From Diaminobutyricibacter sp. McL0608 (lineage in GTDB: Bacteria; Actinomycetota; Actinomycetes; Actinomycetales; Microbacteriaceae), in contig NZ_CP154826.1 in assembly GCF_039613825.1 (NCBI RefSeq), forward strand, positions 3,348,001 to 3,412,000: a DNA stretch of 64,000 nucleotides. Direction: 5' to 3'. Each line of letters begins with the position of its first letter. Position 1 is the stretch's first letter. The notes under the pieces are model-generated. The model saw only the letters and a list, made by a program, of their open reading frames with translations, had not been told where the DNA came from and did not search any database. A program made the position numbers and the translations under genes. Of this stretch, positions 28,001-40,200 are shown one piece after another.

Positions 28001-31000
28001 TGGTCGCGAGGTCGAGAGCGACCGCCGCGGCGACGTTGACCTTGCCGTCGGAAGTCGAGGCGCTCGGCGCCGTGGTCGAGCCCGAGGTCTTGCCGCCGTT
28101 CGCGGAGCTCGTCGTGTCGGCGTTGGTCCGCTGCGTCTGGACCTGCTGGTCGACACCGCCGCCCGCGCCGCCGCCGCCACCGGTGCCGGATCCGTTCGTG
28201 CTGTTCTCGGGTGCGCCTGATGCGCTGGCGCTGGCTGTCGCGGCCGACGCTGAAAGGCCGGACGCTGTGAGCGTGATTGCGCCGCCTGCGGTGATGCTGC
28301 GGGCCGTGGTCGCGCTGACCGCGTGGTTCGCGATCGTGAGCGCGAGGCCGACACCGACCGCAGCGGTGGACCCGCCGGAGACGACCGCACCGGCCGTCGA
28401 CGACGCGCTGGCATTCTGGGTCGCGGTGCCGGTGAACGAGCCGGTAAGCGACATCGTGCCATCCGTGCCTGCACGAACCGTCGTGGTCACGTTGGAGAGG
28501 GTGACCGCGATCGCGGGTGCGACGTCGACCTTGCCGCCGCTGGCGCCCATCTTCGCTTCGGTGATCGCCGCGTCCCCGGCCGTTGCGCTCAGCGTGACAT
28601 TCGCGGCGCCCGTGAGCGTGACCCCGTTGTCGATGGTCGCCGTGGTCGTGTCCGTGATGAGGTTCAGGGCGACGGATGCACCGACTCCGACACTCGTCGA
28701 CGTCACGCCGCCCGCTGTCGGCTCGGCTTTGACGGTGCTCGCCGCGTCGCTCGTGGCCGAGATCGTCGCGTCACCGCCGCTGAGGACGACGGCGCCGGCC
28801 AGTTCCGCGGTCGTCGTCTGGTTGATCACCGCGAGTCCGAGCGAGCCCGCGACCGAGATCTTGCCGCCGCCCGCGCCGCTCGTCGCCTGGGCACCGTAAG
28901 TGGAGATCGCATCTGCTCCGTTGACCGTCTCGGTCGCCGACACCGTGAGCGCCTTCGCGTGCACAGCGTCACCGGCCGGCAGGAGCGCCTGGTTCGTCAC
29001 GTTCGCCAGAGTGATCGCGACCGCCGCCCCGATGGTCGCCGTCGCACCCTGCGAGGCCGAGCCGTCTGCACTGGTCGCCGCATCCGTGTTTGCCGACGAG
29101 GCGAGGGTCACGAGTCCGCCGGCGGTCAGCGTGACTCCGGTCCCCTCGACCGTGGCCTTCGAACTCGTCGTCGCCAGGTCGAGCGCTACCGCCGCCGCGA
29201 CGTTCACTTTGCCGTCGGAGGTCGACGCACTCGGCGCGGTGGTCGCGCCCGAGGTCTTGCCGCCGTTCGCCGAGCTCGTCGCATCCGCGTTCGTGCGCTG
29301 CGTCTGCACCTGCTGATCGACGCCGCCGCCGGAACCGCCGCCACCGCCGGAACCGCCGCCGTTCGTGCTGTTCTCGGGCGCTCCGGACGCGGAGGCGCTG
29401 GCCGTCGCCGCAGAAGCCGAGACACCCGAGGCGCTCAGCGACAGGGTCGTTCCGGCCGTGATGCTTCGAGCGGTCGTCGCGGTGACCGCGTGGTTCGCGA
29501 TCGTCAGCGCCAGTCCGACGCCGACCGCCGCCGTCGACCCGCCGGCGACCACCGCACCGGCCGTCGACGACGCGCTGGCGTTCTGGGTCGCGGTGCCGGT
29601 GAACGAACCGGTCATTCCGAGACCGGCGCCGAGCGTCCCGACACGGGCGGTGGTCGTCACGTTCGAGAGGGTGACCGCGATCGCCGGAGCGATGTCGACC
29701 TTGCCGCCGCTGGCGCCCATCTTCGCCTCGGTGATCGCCGCATCCCCGGCAGTCGAGCTGAGACTCACGTTGCGGGCGCCGGTCAGGCTGATCCCGTTGT
29801 CGAGCGTGGCGGTGGTCGTGTCGGTGATCAGGTTCAGGGCGACCGATGCGCCGACGCCGACGCTCGTGGAAGTAACGCCGCCCGCCGTCGGCTCCGCCTT
29901 CACCGTGCTGGCCGCGTTGCTCGCCGCCGTGATCGAGGCATCCCCACCGGTCAGGACGACCGTGCCGGCGAGTTCGGCGGTCGTGGTCTGGTTGATGACC
30001 GCGAGGCCGAGAGAACCCGCGACCGAGATCTTGCCGCCGCCCGCGCCGCTCGTCGCCTGGGCGCCGTAGGTGGAGATCGCATCTGCTCCGTTGACCGTCT
30101 CGGTCGCCGACACGGTGAGGGACTTCGCGTGCACGGCGTCGCCGGCCGGGAGAAGCGCCTGGTTGGTCACGTTCGCCAGCGTGATCGCGACCGCCGCGCC
30201 GATCGTCGCGGTCGCGCCCTGCGAGGCCGAACCGTCCGCGCTGGTCGCCGCATCCGTGTTCGCGCTCGAGGCCAGCGTCACCAGACCGCCGGCCGTCAGC
30301 GTGACGCCGGTCCCCTCGATGGTCGCTTTGGAACTCGTGGTTGCCAGGTCGAGCGCGACGGCGGCCGCGACGTTCACCTTGCCGTCCGAGGTCGACGCAC
30401 TGGGCGCCATGGTCGAGCCGGAGGTCTTGCCGCCGTTCGCGGAGCTGGTCGCATCCGCGTTGGTCCGCTGGGTCTGCACCTGCTGGTCGACGCCACCGCC
30501 CGCGCCTCCCCCGCCACCGGTGCCGGTGCCGTTCGTGCTGTTCTCGGGTGCCCCGGATGCGGATGCGCTGGCTGTCGAGGCCGAGGCCGACATGCCCGAC
30601 GCCTTCAGGCTGATGCTGCCGCCTGCGGTGATGCTGCGCGCCGTCGTCGCGCTGACCGCGTGGTTCGCGATCGTCAGCGCCAGCCCGACACCGACCGCCG
30701 CGGTGGACCCGCCGGACACGACCGCACCGGCGGTCGAGGATGCGCTGGCGTTCTGGGTCGCGGAGCCGGTGAACGAACCGGCAAGCGAGAGCGTGCCGTC
30801 AGTACCCGCGCGGGCCGTCGTGGTCACATTCGACAGGGTGACCGCGATCGCCGGCGCGATGTCGACCTTGCCGCCGCTCGCGCCCATCTTCGCCTCGGTG
30901 ACCGCCGCATCCGCCGTCGTCGCGCCGAGCGTCACGTTCGCCGCTCCGGTGAGGGTCGCGGCGTTGTCGAGAATCGCAGTCGTCGTGTCGGTGACCAGGT

Positions 31001-34000
31001 TCAGTGCGACGGATGCGCCGACACCGACACTCGTCGACGTCACACCACCGGCCGTCGGCTCCGCCTTGACCGTGCTGGCTGCGTCGCTCGCCGCCGTGAT
31101 CGTCGCGTCGCCGCCGGTCAGGACGACCGCGCCCCCCACCTCGGCCAGGGTCGTCTGGTTCACGACCGCGAGGCCGAGGGAACCGGCGACCGAGATCTTG
31201 CCGCCGCCCGCACCGCTGGTCGCCTGGGCGCCGTAGGTCGACGTGGTGTCAGCGCCATTCGCCGTCTCGGTGGCGGAGACGGCGAGCGCCTTCGCGTGCA
31301 CCGAGTCGCCCACCGGGAGGATCGCCTGGTTCGTCACGTTCGCCAGAGTGATCGCGACCGCCGCACCGATGGTCGCCGTCGCGCCCTGCGAGGCGGAGCC
31401 GTCCGCGGTCGTCGCCGCATCCGTGTTCGCCGACGACGCAAGCGTCACGAGACCGCCCGAGGTGAGCGTCACGCCCGTACCGACCAGTGTCGCCCGCGAG
31501 ACCGTGGTGGCCAGATCGAGGGCGACCGCGGCCGCGACGTTGATCTTTCCGTCAGAGGTCGACGCGCTCGGCGTCGTCGTCGAGCCGGAGGATGCGCCAC
31601 CGTTCGCTGCGCTCGTCGCATCCGCGTTCGTGCGCTGCGTCTGCACCTGCTGGTCGACGCCGCCACCCGCACCGCCACCGCCACCGGTGCCGGACCCGTT
31701 CGTGCTGTTCTCCGGGGCACCCGATGCGGAGGCGCTGGCCGTGGCCGCGGAGGCGGAGATGCCGGATGCCGTGAGGCTGATCGCGCCTCCCGCAGTAATG
31801 CTGCGCGCGGTCGTCGCGGTGACGGTGTGATTCGCGATGGCAAGCGCGAGTCCCACACCGACCGCGGCAGTCGAACCGCCGGAGACGACGGCACCTGCGG
31901 TCGACGAAGCGCTCGCGTTCTGCGTCGCTGTGCCGGTGAACGCGCCGGTGAGGGTCATCGTCCCGTCGGTGCCGACGCGCATGCTCGTGGTCACGTTCGA
32001 CAGGGTGACGGCGATCGCGGGGGCGATGTCGACCTTGCCGCCGCTCGCGCCCATCTTCGCCTCGGTGACCGCCGCATCCGTCGAGGTCGCGCTGAGGGCG
32101 ATGTTCGCCGCACCGGTCAGGGTGGCAGCGTTCTCGAGGGCCGCGGTCGTCGTGTCGGTGACCAGGTTCAGCGCGACGGATGCGCCCACTCCGACACTCG
32201 TCGACGTCACGCCACCCGCCGTCGGCTCCGCCTTCACCGTGCTCGCGACGTTTCCGGCGGCGGCGATGGTCGCGTTCCCGCCGGTCAGCGCCACGGCGCC
32301 GGCGCTGCTGGCGGTGGTCGTCTGGTTCACGATCGCGAGGCCGAGCGAACCGGCGACCGAGATCTTGCCGCCCCCGGCGCCGCTCGTCGCCTGGGCGCCG
32401 TAGGTCGAGACGGTGTCCGCCGCGTTCGGGGTCACCATGGCCGAGATGGTCAGCGATTTCGCGTGGACCGTGTCGCCGGCGGGCAGCATCGCCCGGTTGG
32501 TGACGTTGGCGAGGATGATGGCGATGGCCGCGCCGATCGTCGCGGTCGCGCCGTGCGAGGCCGAGCCGTCAGCCGTCGACGCCGCATCCGTGTTCGCCGA
32601 CGACGCGAGCGTCACCAGGCCGCCGGCCGTCAGGGTCACGCCGGTGCCGACGACAGAAGCGAGCGCGGCGACGGTGGCGAGATCGAGCGCGACGGCCGCT
32701 GCCGCGTTGACCTTTCCGTCCGAAGTCGAGGCACTCGGGCTTGCCGTCGACCCGGACGAGGCGCCACCGTTCGCCGCGCTCGTCGCATCCGCGTTGTCGC
32801 GTTGCGCTTTCACCTGCTGATCGACACCGGCGCCGGCGCCCCCGCCGCCGCCCGTGCCGGAGCCGGCAGCGCCGTTCTCGGGCGCACCGGACGCGCTGGC
32901 ACTCGACACCGCGGCGCTGGAGCTGATCCCGGACGCCGTCACGCTGAGGGCCGCACCCGCGGTGATCGAGCGGGCCGTCGTCGCACTCACGGAGTCACCG
33001 GCGATGGTCAGCGCGAGAGCGATGCCGACAGCGGCCGTCGAGCCTCCCGCCACGACCGCGCCGGCCGTCGATGTCGCCGACGCCGACTGCATCGCCGTCG
33101 CAGTGAACGAGCCGGTGACGGACAACAGTCCGCCCGACCCTGCGAAGCCGATGAGCACCGCCGTCGTCACTGTCGACAGGGTCACCGCGACCGCGGGTGC
33201 CACGTCGACCTTGCCGCCGGATGCTCCCATCTTCGCTTCCGTCGAGGCCGAGTCCGTCGCCGTGGCCGTCACCACGGCATTGGCCGCGCCGGTCACGGGG
33301 GCACCGTCACCGATCGAGGCGATGGTCCGGTCGGTCACGATGGCGAGGGCGACCGAGGCACCGACGCCGAGGTTCGACGTTGTGACGCCGCCGGCCGACG
33401 GCTCGGCCTTCACCGTGCTGCTCGCGTTCGACGCGGCCGCGACAGTCAGGTCGCCGCCGGTGAGGTGAACCGCTCCGGCGAGCGCCGCCGAGGTCGTCTG
33501 GTTGACGACGGCGAGCGCGACCGATCCGGCGACCGAGATCTTGCCGCCGCCCGCACCGCTGGTGGCCTGCGCGCCGGAGGTCGATGTCGTGTCGGCTCCG
33601 TTGACCGTCTCGGTGGCCGCGATGGTCAACGCCTTCGCGGCGACGGTGTCGCCCAACGGAAGACTGGCCTGGTTGGTGACGTCGGCGAGGGTGACCGCGA
33701 CAGCTGCACCGATCGTCGCATCCGTTCCGTGCGAAGCGGTCCCGTCGGCGGTGGTCGACGCATCCGTGTTCGCCGACGACGCGAGTGTGACCAGCCCGCC
33801 CGAGGTCAGCGTGAGGCCGGGGCTCTCGAGCGTCGCACGGGAGGTGGTCGTTGCTACGACGATCGCGACGGCGGCCGCCGCATTGACCTTGCCGTCGGAG
33901 GTCGACGCGCTCGGCGTCGCGGTCGAACCGGATGACGCACCACCGTTCGCTGCGCTCGTCGTGTCCGCATTGTCGCGCTGCGACTGCATCTGCTGGTCGA

Positions 34001-37000
34001 CGCCATTCCCGGCTCCCCCACCGCCGCCCGTGCCGGATCCCGCCGCCCCGTTCTCGGGGGCTCCGCCCGCGGACGCGCTTGCGACAGCGGCGCTCGTGCT
34101 GGTTCCGACTGCCGAGAGTGTGATCGCGCCGGTCGCAGTGATCGACCGGGCGGCCGTCGCTGTCACGGTGTGGTTCGCGACCACGAGGGCGAGTCCGATG
34201 CCGACGCCCGCAGTTCCGGCACCGACCACCGTGGCTCCGGCAGTGGATGATGCGCTCGCGGTCTGCACGGCGGTCGCGCTGAGTGCGCCGGTGAGGCTCA
34301 GGGCCGTCGCCGCTGTGCCGAGCCGTACCGCTGTCGCGACCGTGGACAGGGTCACCGCAACCGCGGGCACCACTGCCACCTTGCCGCCGGCCGCGCCCAT
34401 CTTCGCTTCGGTCGTCGCCGCGTCCGTCGCTGTCGCGCTCAGCGTGACACCGGCAGCTCCTGTGACGACGGACCCGTCTGCGATGGTCGCAGTCGTCGTG
34501 TCCGTCACCAGGTCGAGGGCGACCGAGGCTCCGATGCCGACGTTGCCCGCGGAGACGCCGGTGCCGTCAGCGGGATCGGCCTTCGCCGCTGAGGCCAGGT
34601 TCGAGGTCGCGCCGACCGAGAGGGCGCCGCCGGAGAGCGTCACGGCACCTGCGACCTGGGCGAGGGTGGACTGGTTGGCGACCACGAGCGCGAACGACCC
34701 TGCGACCGAGAGCTTCGCGTCGGACGCTCCCGCACCGCTCGTCGCGGTGGCGGAGTCTGTCGAGACCTGGTCGCCCGCAGTGTTCGTCACACTGGCGGAG
34801 ACGGTGAGCGCCTTCGCCTTGATGGTGTCGCCGACCGGCAGGACCGCCTGGTCGGTCGCGTTCACCAGCGTGACCGCGACGGCCGCACCGATGGTCGCTG
34901 TTCCCCCGTGGGCGGCCGCGCCGTCGGCCGCACTCGAGGCGTCGGTGTTGGCCGACGAGGTCAGGGTGACCGCACCGGATGCGGTGAGCGTCAGCCCGGC
35001 GCCGATCACCGTCGCCCGGGACACGGTGGTCGCGACCACGACGGCGACCGCTGCCGCGACGTTGATCTTGCCGTCGGCGGTCGAGGCGCTCGGGGCCGCG
35101 GTGGAGCCCGACCCTTGCGCACCGGACGACGCAGCGACGGAGTCGGCATTCGTGCGCGCACCGGTCACCTGGTCGTCGACGCCAGACCCGGCTGCTCCTC
35201 CCCCCTGACCCTGGCCGGAATCCGCCGGGTTCTGCGGAGCGCCGGATGCGGAGGCGGTCGAGGCTGCGGCCGACGAGCTCGCACCGGATGCGGCCAGCGT
35301 GATCGCTGCGGCGGTGATCGAACGGGCGACGGTCGCGGTGACCGTGTCGTTCGCGATGGTGAGCGCCAGTCCGAGCCCGATCGCACCGGAGCCTCCCGCG
35401 ACCGCGCCCTTCGCGGCCGACGATGCCGACGCGACCTGGGTGGCGGCTGCGCTGAAGGCGCCGGTCAGCGTCAGAAGGGCGTCGGTGCCGACGCGTGCGG
35501 TGGTCGTCACGTTCGCGATGAGCACCGCTGCATAGGGGGCGACGGCGACGTTGCTCGCGGACGCCCCGCCGGTGGCCGTCGCGCTCGCGACGTCGGAGGC
35601 GGTGGACGCGAGGGTGATGTTGCGCGCCCCGGTGACGACCGCGCCGTCGCCGATCGACGCATCCGTCGTGTCGTTGACGATGCCGACGGCCGAGGAGGCG
35701 CCGATGCCGGTCGCGGGCGTGCCCGTACCGCTGTCGGACATGAGGGCCTGTGTCGTGCTCGACACGTTCGACGACGCTGTGGCCGAGAGGTCGGCCGTCC
35801 CGCCGGTGAGCGTCACGGCGGCTGCGTGGCCTGCGCCCGAGAGAAGGGCGGCGGATGTCGACAGTGCGACCGAAGAGACGGCCACCGAGCCTGCGACTCC
35901 GAGACTTCCACCTCCGCCGGCTCCTGCCGTCGAGGTGGTGGTGAAACGATCCGTGCTGTCTGCGACCCCGGCTGCGTTGGTGGGGTTCACTCCTGCGGAG
36001 AGCGTGAGAGCCTTCGCGTGGATGGTTGCCTGCGGCCCGACGTTCGCACGGATGGATGCGTCGGCCGCGGTGATGGCGATTGCTGCAGCGATGGTCGTGG
36101 AACCCGGTGGTGCGCGGGTCGAGGGTGAGCCGGTCGCCGTCGAGGTGGCCGAGTCGTTGAGGGTCGCCGTCATGCTCACGACGCCGGCGGTGATGGTCAC
36201 GCCGTCGACCGAGGCGTCGGCGGATGCGGTGTGCACGGTGAGCGCGAGCGCTGCAGCAGCCGAAACCGTGCCGGCCGGGGTGCTGGGCTCCGGAGCGGGC
36301 GCCGACCCGCTGCCGCCGCTGCCGCCGGGGAGCGCGCCGCCCGTCGTCGGGGCGGCGTTGTTCGCGAAGGTCTTCGCGCCGGTGACCTGCGATCCCGGCG
36401 TGGGCTGGCTGCCGCTGCCCGGAGCGCCGGTGGCGGAAGCGGAGGCCGTGGTCGCTGTCGAGGAGGCTCCGGTCGCGGTGAAAGACGCGTTGCCGGCGGC
36501 GGTCATATCCCGGTGCGTCGTCGCCTGCACGAGATGGGTGGCGAAGGTGAGCGCGATCGCGATGCCGACGGCCGCCCCCGCCGAATCGACCTCACCGGTC
36601 GCCGTCGTCGTCGCCGACGCCCGCTCGTTCGCTGTCGCCATGAATGCTCCGGTGAGGACCAGCGGAGCGCCTGTCCCGACGACCGCGGCGGTCGTCACGT
36701 TGGAGGTCGTGATCGCGACGACCGGGGCGATCGCGATGTTCGGGGAGGAGACGCCTCCGTGCGCCTCCGTCGTCGCCGGCGCGACGGCCGACGAGGCGAG
36801 TGTCAGGTCGTGTGCCCCGGAGAGCGCCGATCCGTCCTGGAGTCCAGCGCTCGTGGAGTCGTTGAGGATGTTCAGTGCGACCGTGGCGCCGATCCCGGCA
36901 GTCTGGCCGGCGACCTTTCCGGGCAGGGCCTTGACGTCGCTGGAGTTGTTGCTGTTCGCGGCGATCCCGACATCCGCGCCCCCGACCGAGACGGCGCCGC

Positions 37001-37270
37001 CCGGCGCGACGCTCGCGGTCGTGTTCAGTGTGACGACATCGACGGCGAGAGAACCCGCGACGCCGACGTTCGACGCGCCGCCGGCCCCTGAGGTAGAGGT
37101 CGCTCCGAAGGTGTTCGCATTGCCGTTCGTCGGCTGCTGCGCTGCTGCATCCACCGTGACCTTGGGAGTCGTGAGCGTGACGTTGCCGACAGAGGACGTC
37201 GTGTTCACGTCGGCTGAAGTGACGGCCACCGCGGTACCGACTCCGGCGGAGCTTCCGCCGACGGTGCTTC
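20500..37270 (-). repeat. Tandem array of ~14 units, ~1167 bp (389 codons) each
   Basis: I located the linker anchor (VDQQ or its degenerate form) at 21180, 22317, 23472, 24642, 25808, 26976, 28143, 29310, 30480, 31647, 32814, 33990, 35169 and 36387. The spacings are 1137, 1155, 1170, 1166, 1168, 1167, 1167, 1170, 1167, 1167, 1176, 1179 and 1218 bp. Each full unit contains six related subrepeats of about 53-60 residues, built around a 'VgxxVAvxLxxxTtxAxl...vtLtasa' core. It then has a ~55-residue Gly/Ser/Asn linker ending in the VDQQVQTQRTNAD motif and a STSDGK element. Central copies are nearly identical; outer ones diverge. Confidence 0.93.
25047..25919 (-). pseudogene. Out-of-frame segment joining the two halves of the giant gene
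   Basis: Here the repeat-unit protein sequence (QTQRTNADATSAANGG, VGVGASVALNLITDTT, DAAITEAKM) is encoded in a different frame from both flanks. The entry point is GGTCTCGGCC (minus strand), where sister copies read GGTCTCTCGGCC: two bases fewer in a TC run. The exit point is AAGATGGAGCG, where sister copies have AAGATGGGNGCG: one base fewer in a G run. The two losses sum to three bases, so the original frame resumes. The segment has no start of its own and is translated only if the deletions are sequencing errors or by frameshifting. Confidence 0.8.
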
Positions 37271-40200
37271 CGTCCGCGCTGCTGGTCGCCGTGCCGGACG
37301 ATCCGGCATGGACCGAGACCGGGGCGGTCCCCGCCGTCGGGCCGCTCGTGTTCGAGACGGCGATCACGAGGCCGCCGCCCGCCGGCGCGATGTATGCGGT
37401 GGTGTTCTGGGTAAGGCTCGTGAAGGCGAGGGCGCCCGCGATGCCGATCACTCCGCCCGGTGCGTTCGCGTAGCCGCCGGGGTGCGACGCCGTCGACGTG
37501 CTGACGCTCGGCGAGGAATCGTTCTGCGTCGATCCGCCCGGGCTTGCCGTCGCCACGCTCACGACCGTGCTGTCGGAGTCGGCCGCGACGACCAGGCTGC
37601 CCGCGTCGACACCCCGGCTGCTGTGGCTGTCGATGTAGGCCGCAGTGTTCGTGGTCACCCGGGAGATCGCGATGCCCGCTCCCGCCGTCGCCGCCGTGCC
37701 GTCGCCCGTCGTCGTCACGTTCGTCGCGTTCTTCGCGATCAGGTACAGTACGCCGCGGGCCGAGATCGTCGAGTCGTCGGACACGTGCGTGATCGCACTG
37801 GTGTCGATGTCAGCCGTCGCGACCGCTGCGTCGACGGCGCTCGAAGCGCCCGTGCCTGTCGAGTTCACGGTCGCCTGCATGGACGACGAGCTGCGCAGAG
37901 TCACGTCGCCGGTCGCATCGAGGAGCGAGGATCCGACGACCGCGACCTGCGCCGACGATGAAGCGCTCACGGTGTTCACACCGGGGATGGAGCCTGCGCC
38001 CGGCGTCTGCGATGCCGTCGCCTCGAGGTCGATCGACTTCGCGTGGATGGTCGCGCCCTTCACCGTGACCGACGCCGACGCGGGCGAGCCACCGGTCTGG
38101 GTGTCGCGGGCGTTGAGGAGCACCGTGCCAGCGCCGGTTCCGCCGCGGGTGTCGATCGTCACACCGGAGTTCACGATGATCGTGGGTGCGTCGATCTCGA
38201 GGTCGACACCGGCCAGGATCAAGTCGCCGATGATCACGACCGTCACGCCGGTCGCGGTGTCGATGATCTTCAGCGAACCGGTCGGGACCGCGAAACTGAC
38301 TGTCTCCATCGCACCGGTGAGGCTCTTCACCGTGATCTGACCTGCGGCGCCCGGGCCGACCTGGAGGGTGTCGTTGGGGGTGGTGCCGGTGACCACGAGG
38401 TCGGACGACCCGTTCACCGTGATCGGTTCGAGACCCGAGTACCCGATGGTGTGGCCTTCGAAGGTGATGGTCCCCGACTGGCTTCCGCTCGGGATGCTCG
38501 TGACGTGTCCGCCCGCACCGTTCAGTACGAGCGTGTCGAAGCCGCCCGCACCTCCGTCGAGCCGACCGCTGATGCTCCCGCCGTGCTGGAAGGTGAACGT
38601 GTCGCGGTTGCCCGCTGAGCCCTGGAGGTTGCCGAAACCGGTGAACCGCTGGCCGGCGACCGTTCCCGCGTCGGATCCGTCAATCGACCAGGCCGTGTCG
38701 GCCGACGGGCCGACGATCGTGTTGCCGCTGCCGGTCGCGGAGATCGTCCTCGCGCCGGTGTAGTCGAGTGCCGCGATCCCGCCTCCGGTCACCGACCCGG
38801 ATCCGGCTCCCGAGACGGACCAGTGGAGCTGGTCACCGATCACCGACAAGAGGTCGGCGCCGCTGCCGGCGAACGAGACCGGGACCGAGATCGGTCCGGT
38901 CGAGGTATCGAAGGTGAGGCTGACCACCTGGCCGCCGACCGTCGTCACCTGGAGGCCGAGGAGGGATGCGATCGGCCGTCGCGTCTCGACGCCGTTGTCG
39001 ACGATCACCAGGTCGGCCCCGTCGATCCGGACCGTGATCGAGTGGGTCGCGGAGGCGGTGCCCGGGGTGTAGGTCCACGACGAGGGTGACGCCGGCGCTG
39101 CCGCGGTCGGAGCAGTCGGGTTCGCGGTCGCGGTCGCTGGGTCGGCGGAAGTCGAGGTGCTCGGGTCCGTCGCGGGTGTCGTCGCTGTGCTGGGCGAATC
39201 CGTGGCCGGGCCGGCAGCAGGAGACGACGTCGGCGAAGCGGTGGGCCCAGGGTCGGCCGGTGTCGCCGGAGCTGACGACTGGGCCGGGTCCGGGGGTGGC
39301 GCGGGGGCGGGGTCGGGGGCCGGCGCAGGTGCGGGGTCGGGAGCCGGAGCTGCGGGAGTGGGATCGGCTGCCGGGGCCGTTGAGGCCGGGTCGGGTGTCG
39401 CTGCCGGCGTCGGATCATCGGCCGGAAGCATCGTCAGGGTCGCCTGCATGAGGCCGGCGCCCCGTCCGCCCGCGATGGTCACAGTGTGCGGTGCTGCGTC
39501 TGCCTGGTTCGAGGTCGCCGGGTCAGGCGTGGGCGACGGAGTCGGGGTGGGCGTCGGGTCCGGGGTCGGCGACGGACTCGGAGTGGGGGTCGGCGTCGGG
39601 GTGGGAGTGGGTGTCGGTGTCGGAGTGGGAGTCGGAGTGGGCGTCGGAGTGCTTCCGACCTGCGAGGGCCCCGTCGTTCCGGGTCCGCAGGTCAGCGTGC
39701 TGCTCGAGGTCGACGTGCTCGACGAACTCGTGACCGTGCCGGAACCGCTCGTCGTGGTCGGTGACGGACTCGGCGTCGCGCTCGGGGTGTTGGATGAGCT
39801 GACACAGTTGGTGCCGTGCGAAGCCTGTGACCGGGCGGCTGCCGCGCGCGCCGCGGCCGCCTGTTCGGCAGCCTGCCGGGCGAGCTGCGCCTGCGCTGCA
39901 GCGAGAATCGCGGCGAGCACGCGCGGGTCGATCGCGACCCTGCGCACGATCGTGGTCGTCCGCGTGGTGGTCTGCTGCCTGACGGGAGTCGTGACCTGCA
40001 CCGTCTTCGGTATGACCGTCGGCGGCCCCGCCACAGGCACGAGCGCGGGGGCGGCAGCAGTGCTGGTGACAGCCGGTTTCGCCAGGCTCGACGCCTCGAC
40101 CGCCGGCACGAAGACAACGGCCTGTGCGATTCCGAGGGCGAGGGCCGAGACCACAGCCACGGTGCCCCAGAGCGCGTGGTGGCGTCGTGCGAGCGGAGCC

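Noticed and set aside
26566-31236. Tandem plus-strand frames of exactly 388 codons each
   Set aside because: They mirror the 1167-bp sense repeat on the antisense strand. Equal length follows from the repeat period, not from antisense genes.
28323-33935. Very long plus-strand open frame (1870 codons) opposite the giant gene, and similar ones at 7119-10841 and 15411-18752
   Set aside because: Shadow frames of the GC-rich repeat gene. Arg/Gly/Asp-rich composition, no start signals, and periodicity identical to the sense repeats.
20500-37270. Regularly spaced repeats as a possible CRISPR array
   Set aside because: The period is about 1.17 kb, the whole unit is repeated without spacers, and it is coding throughout.
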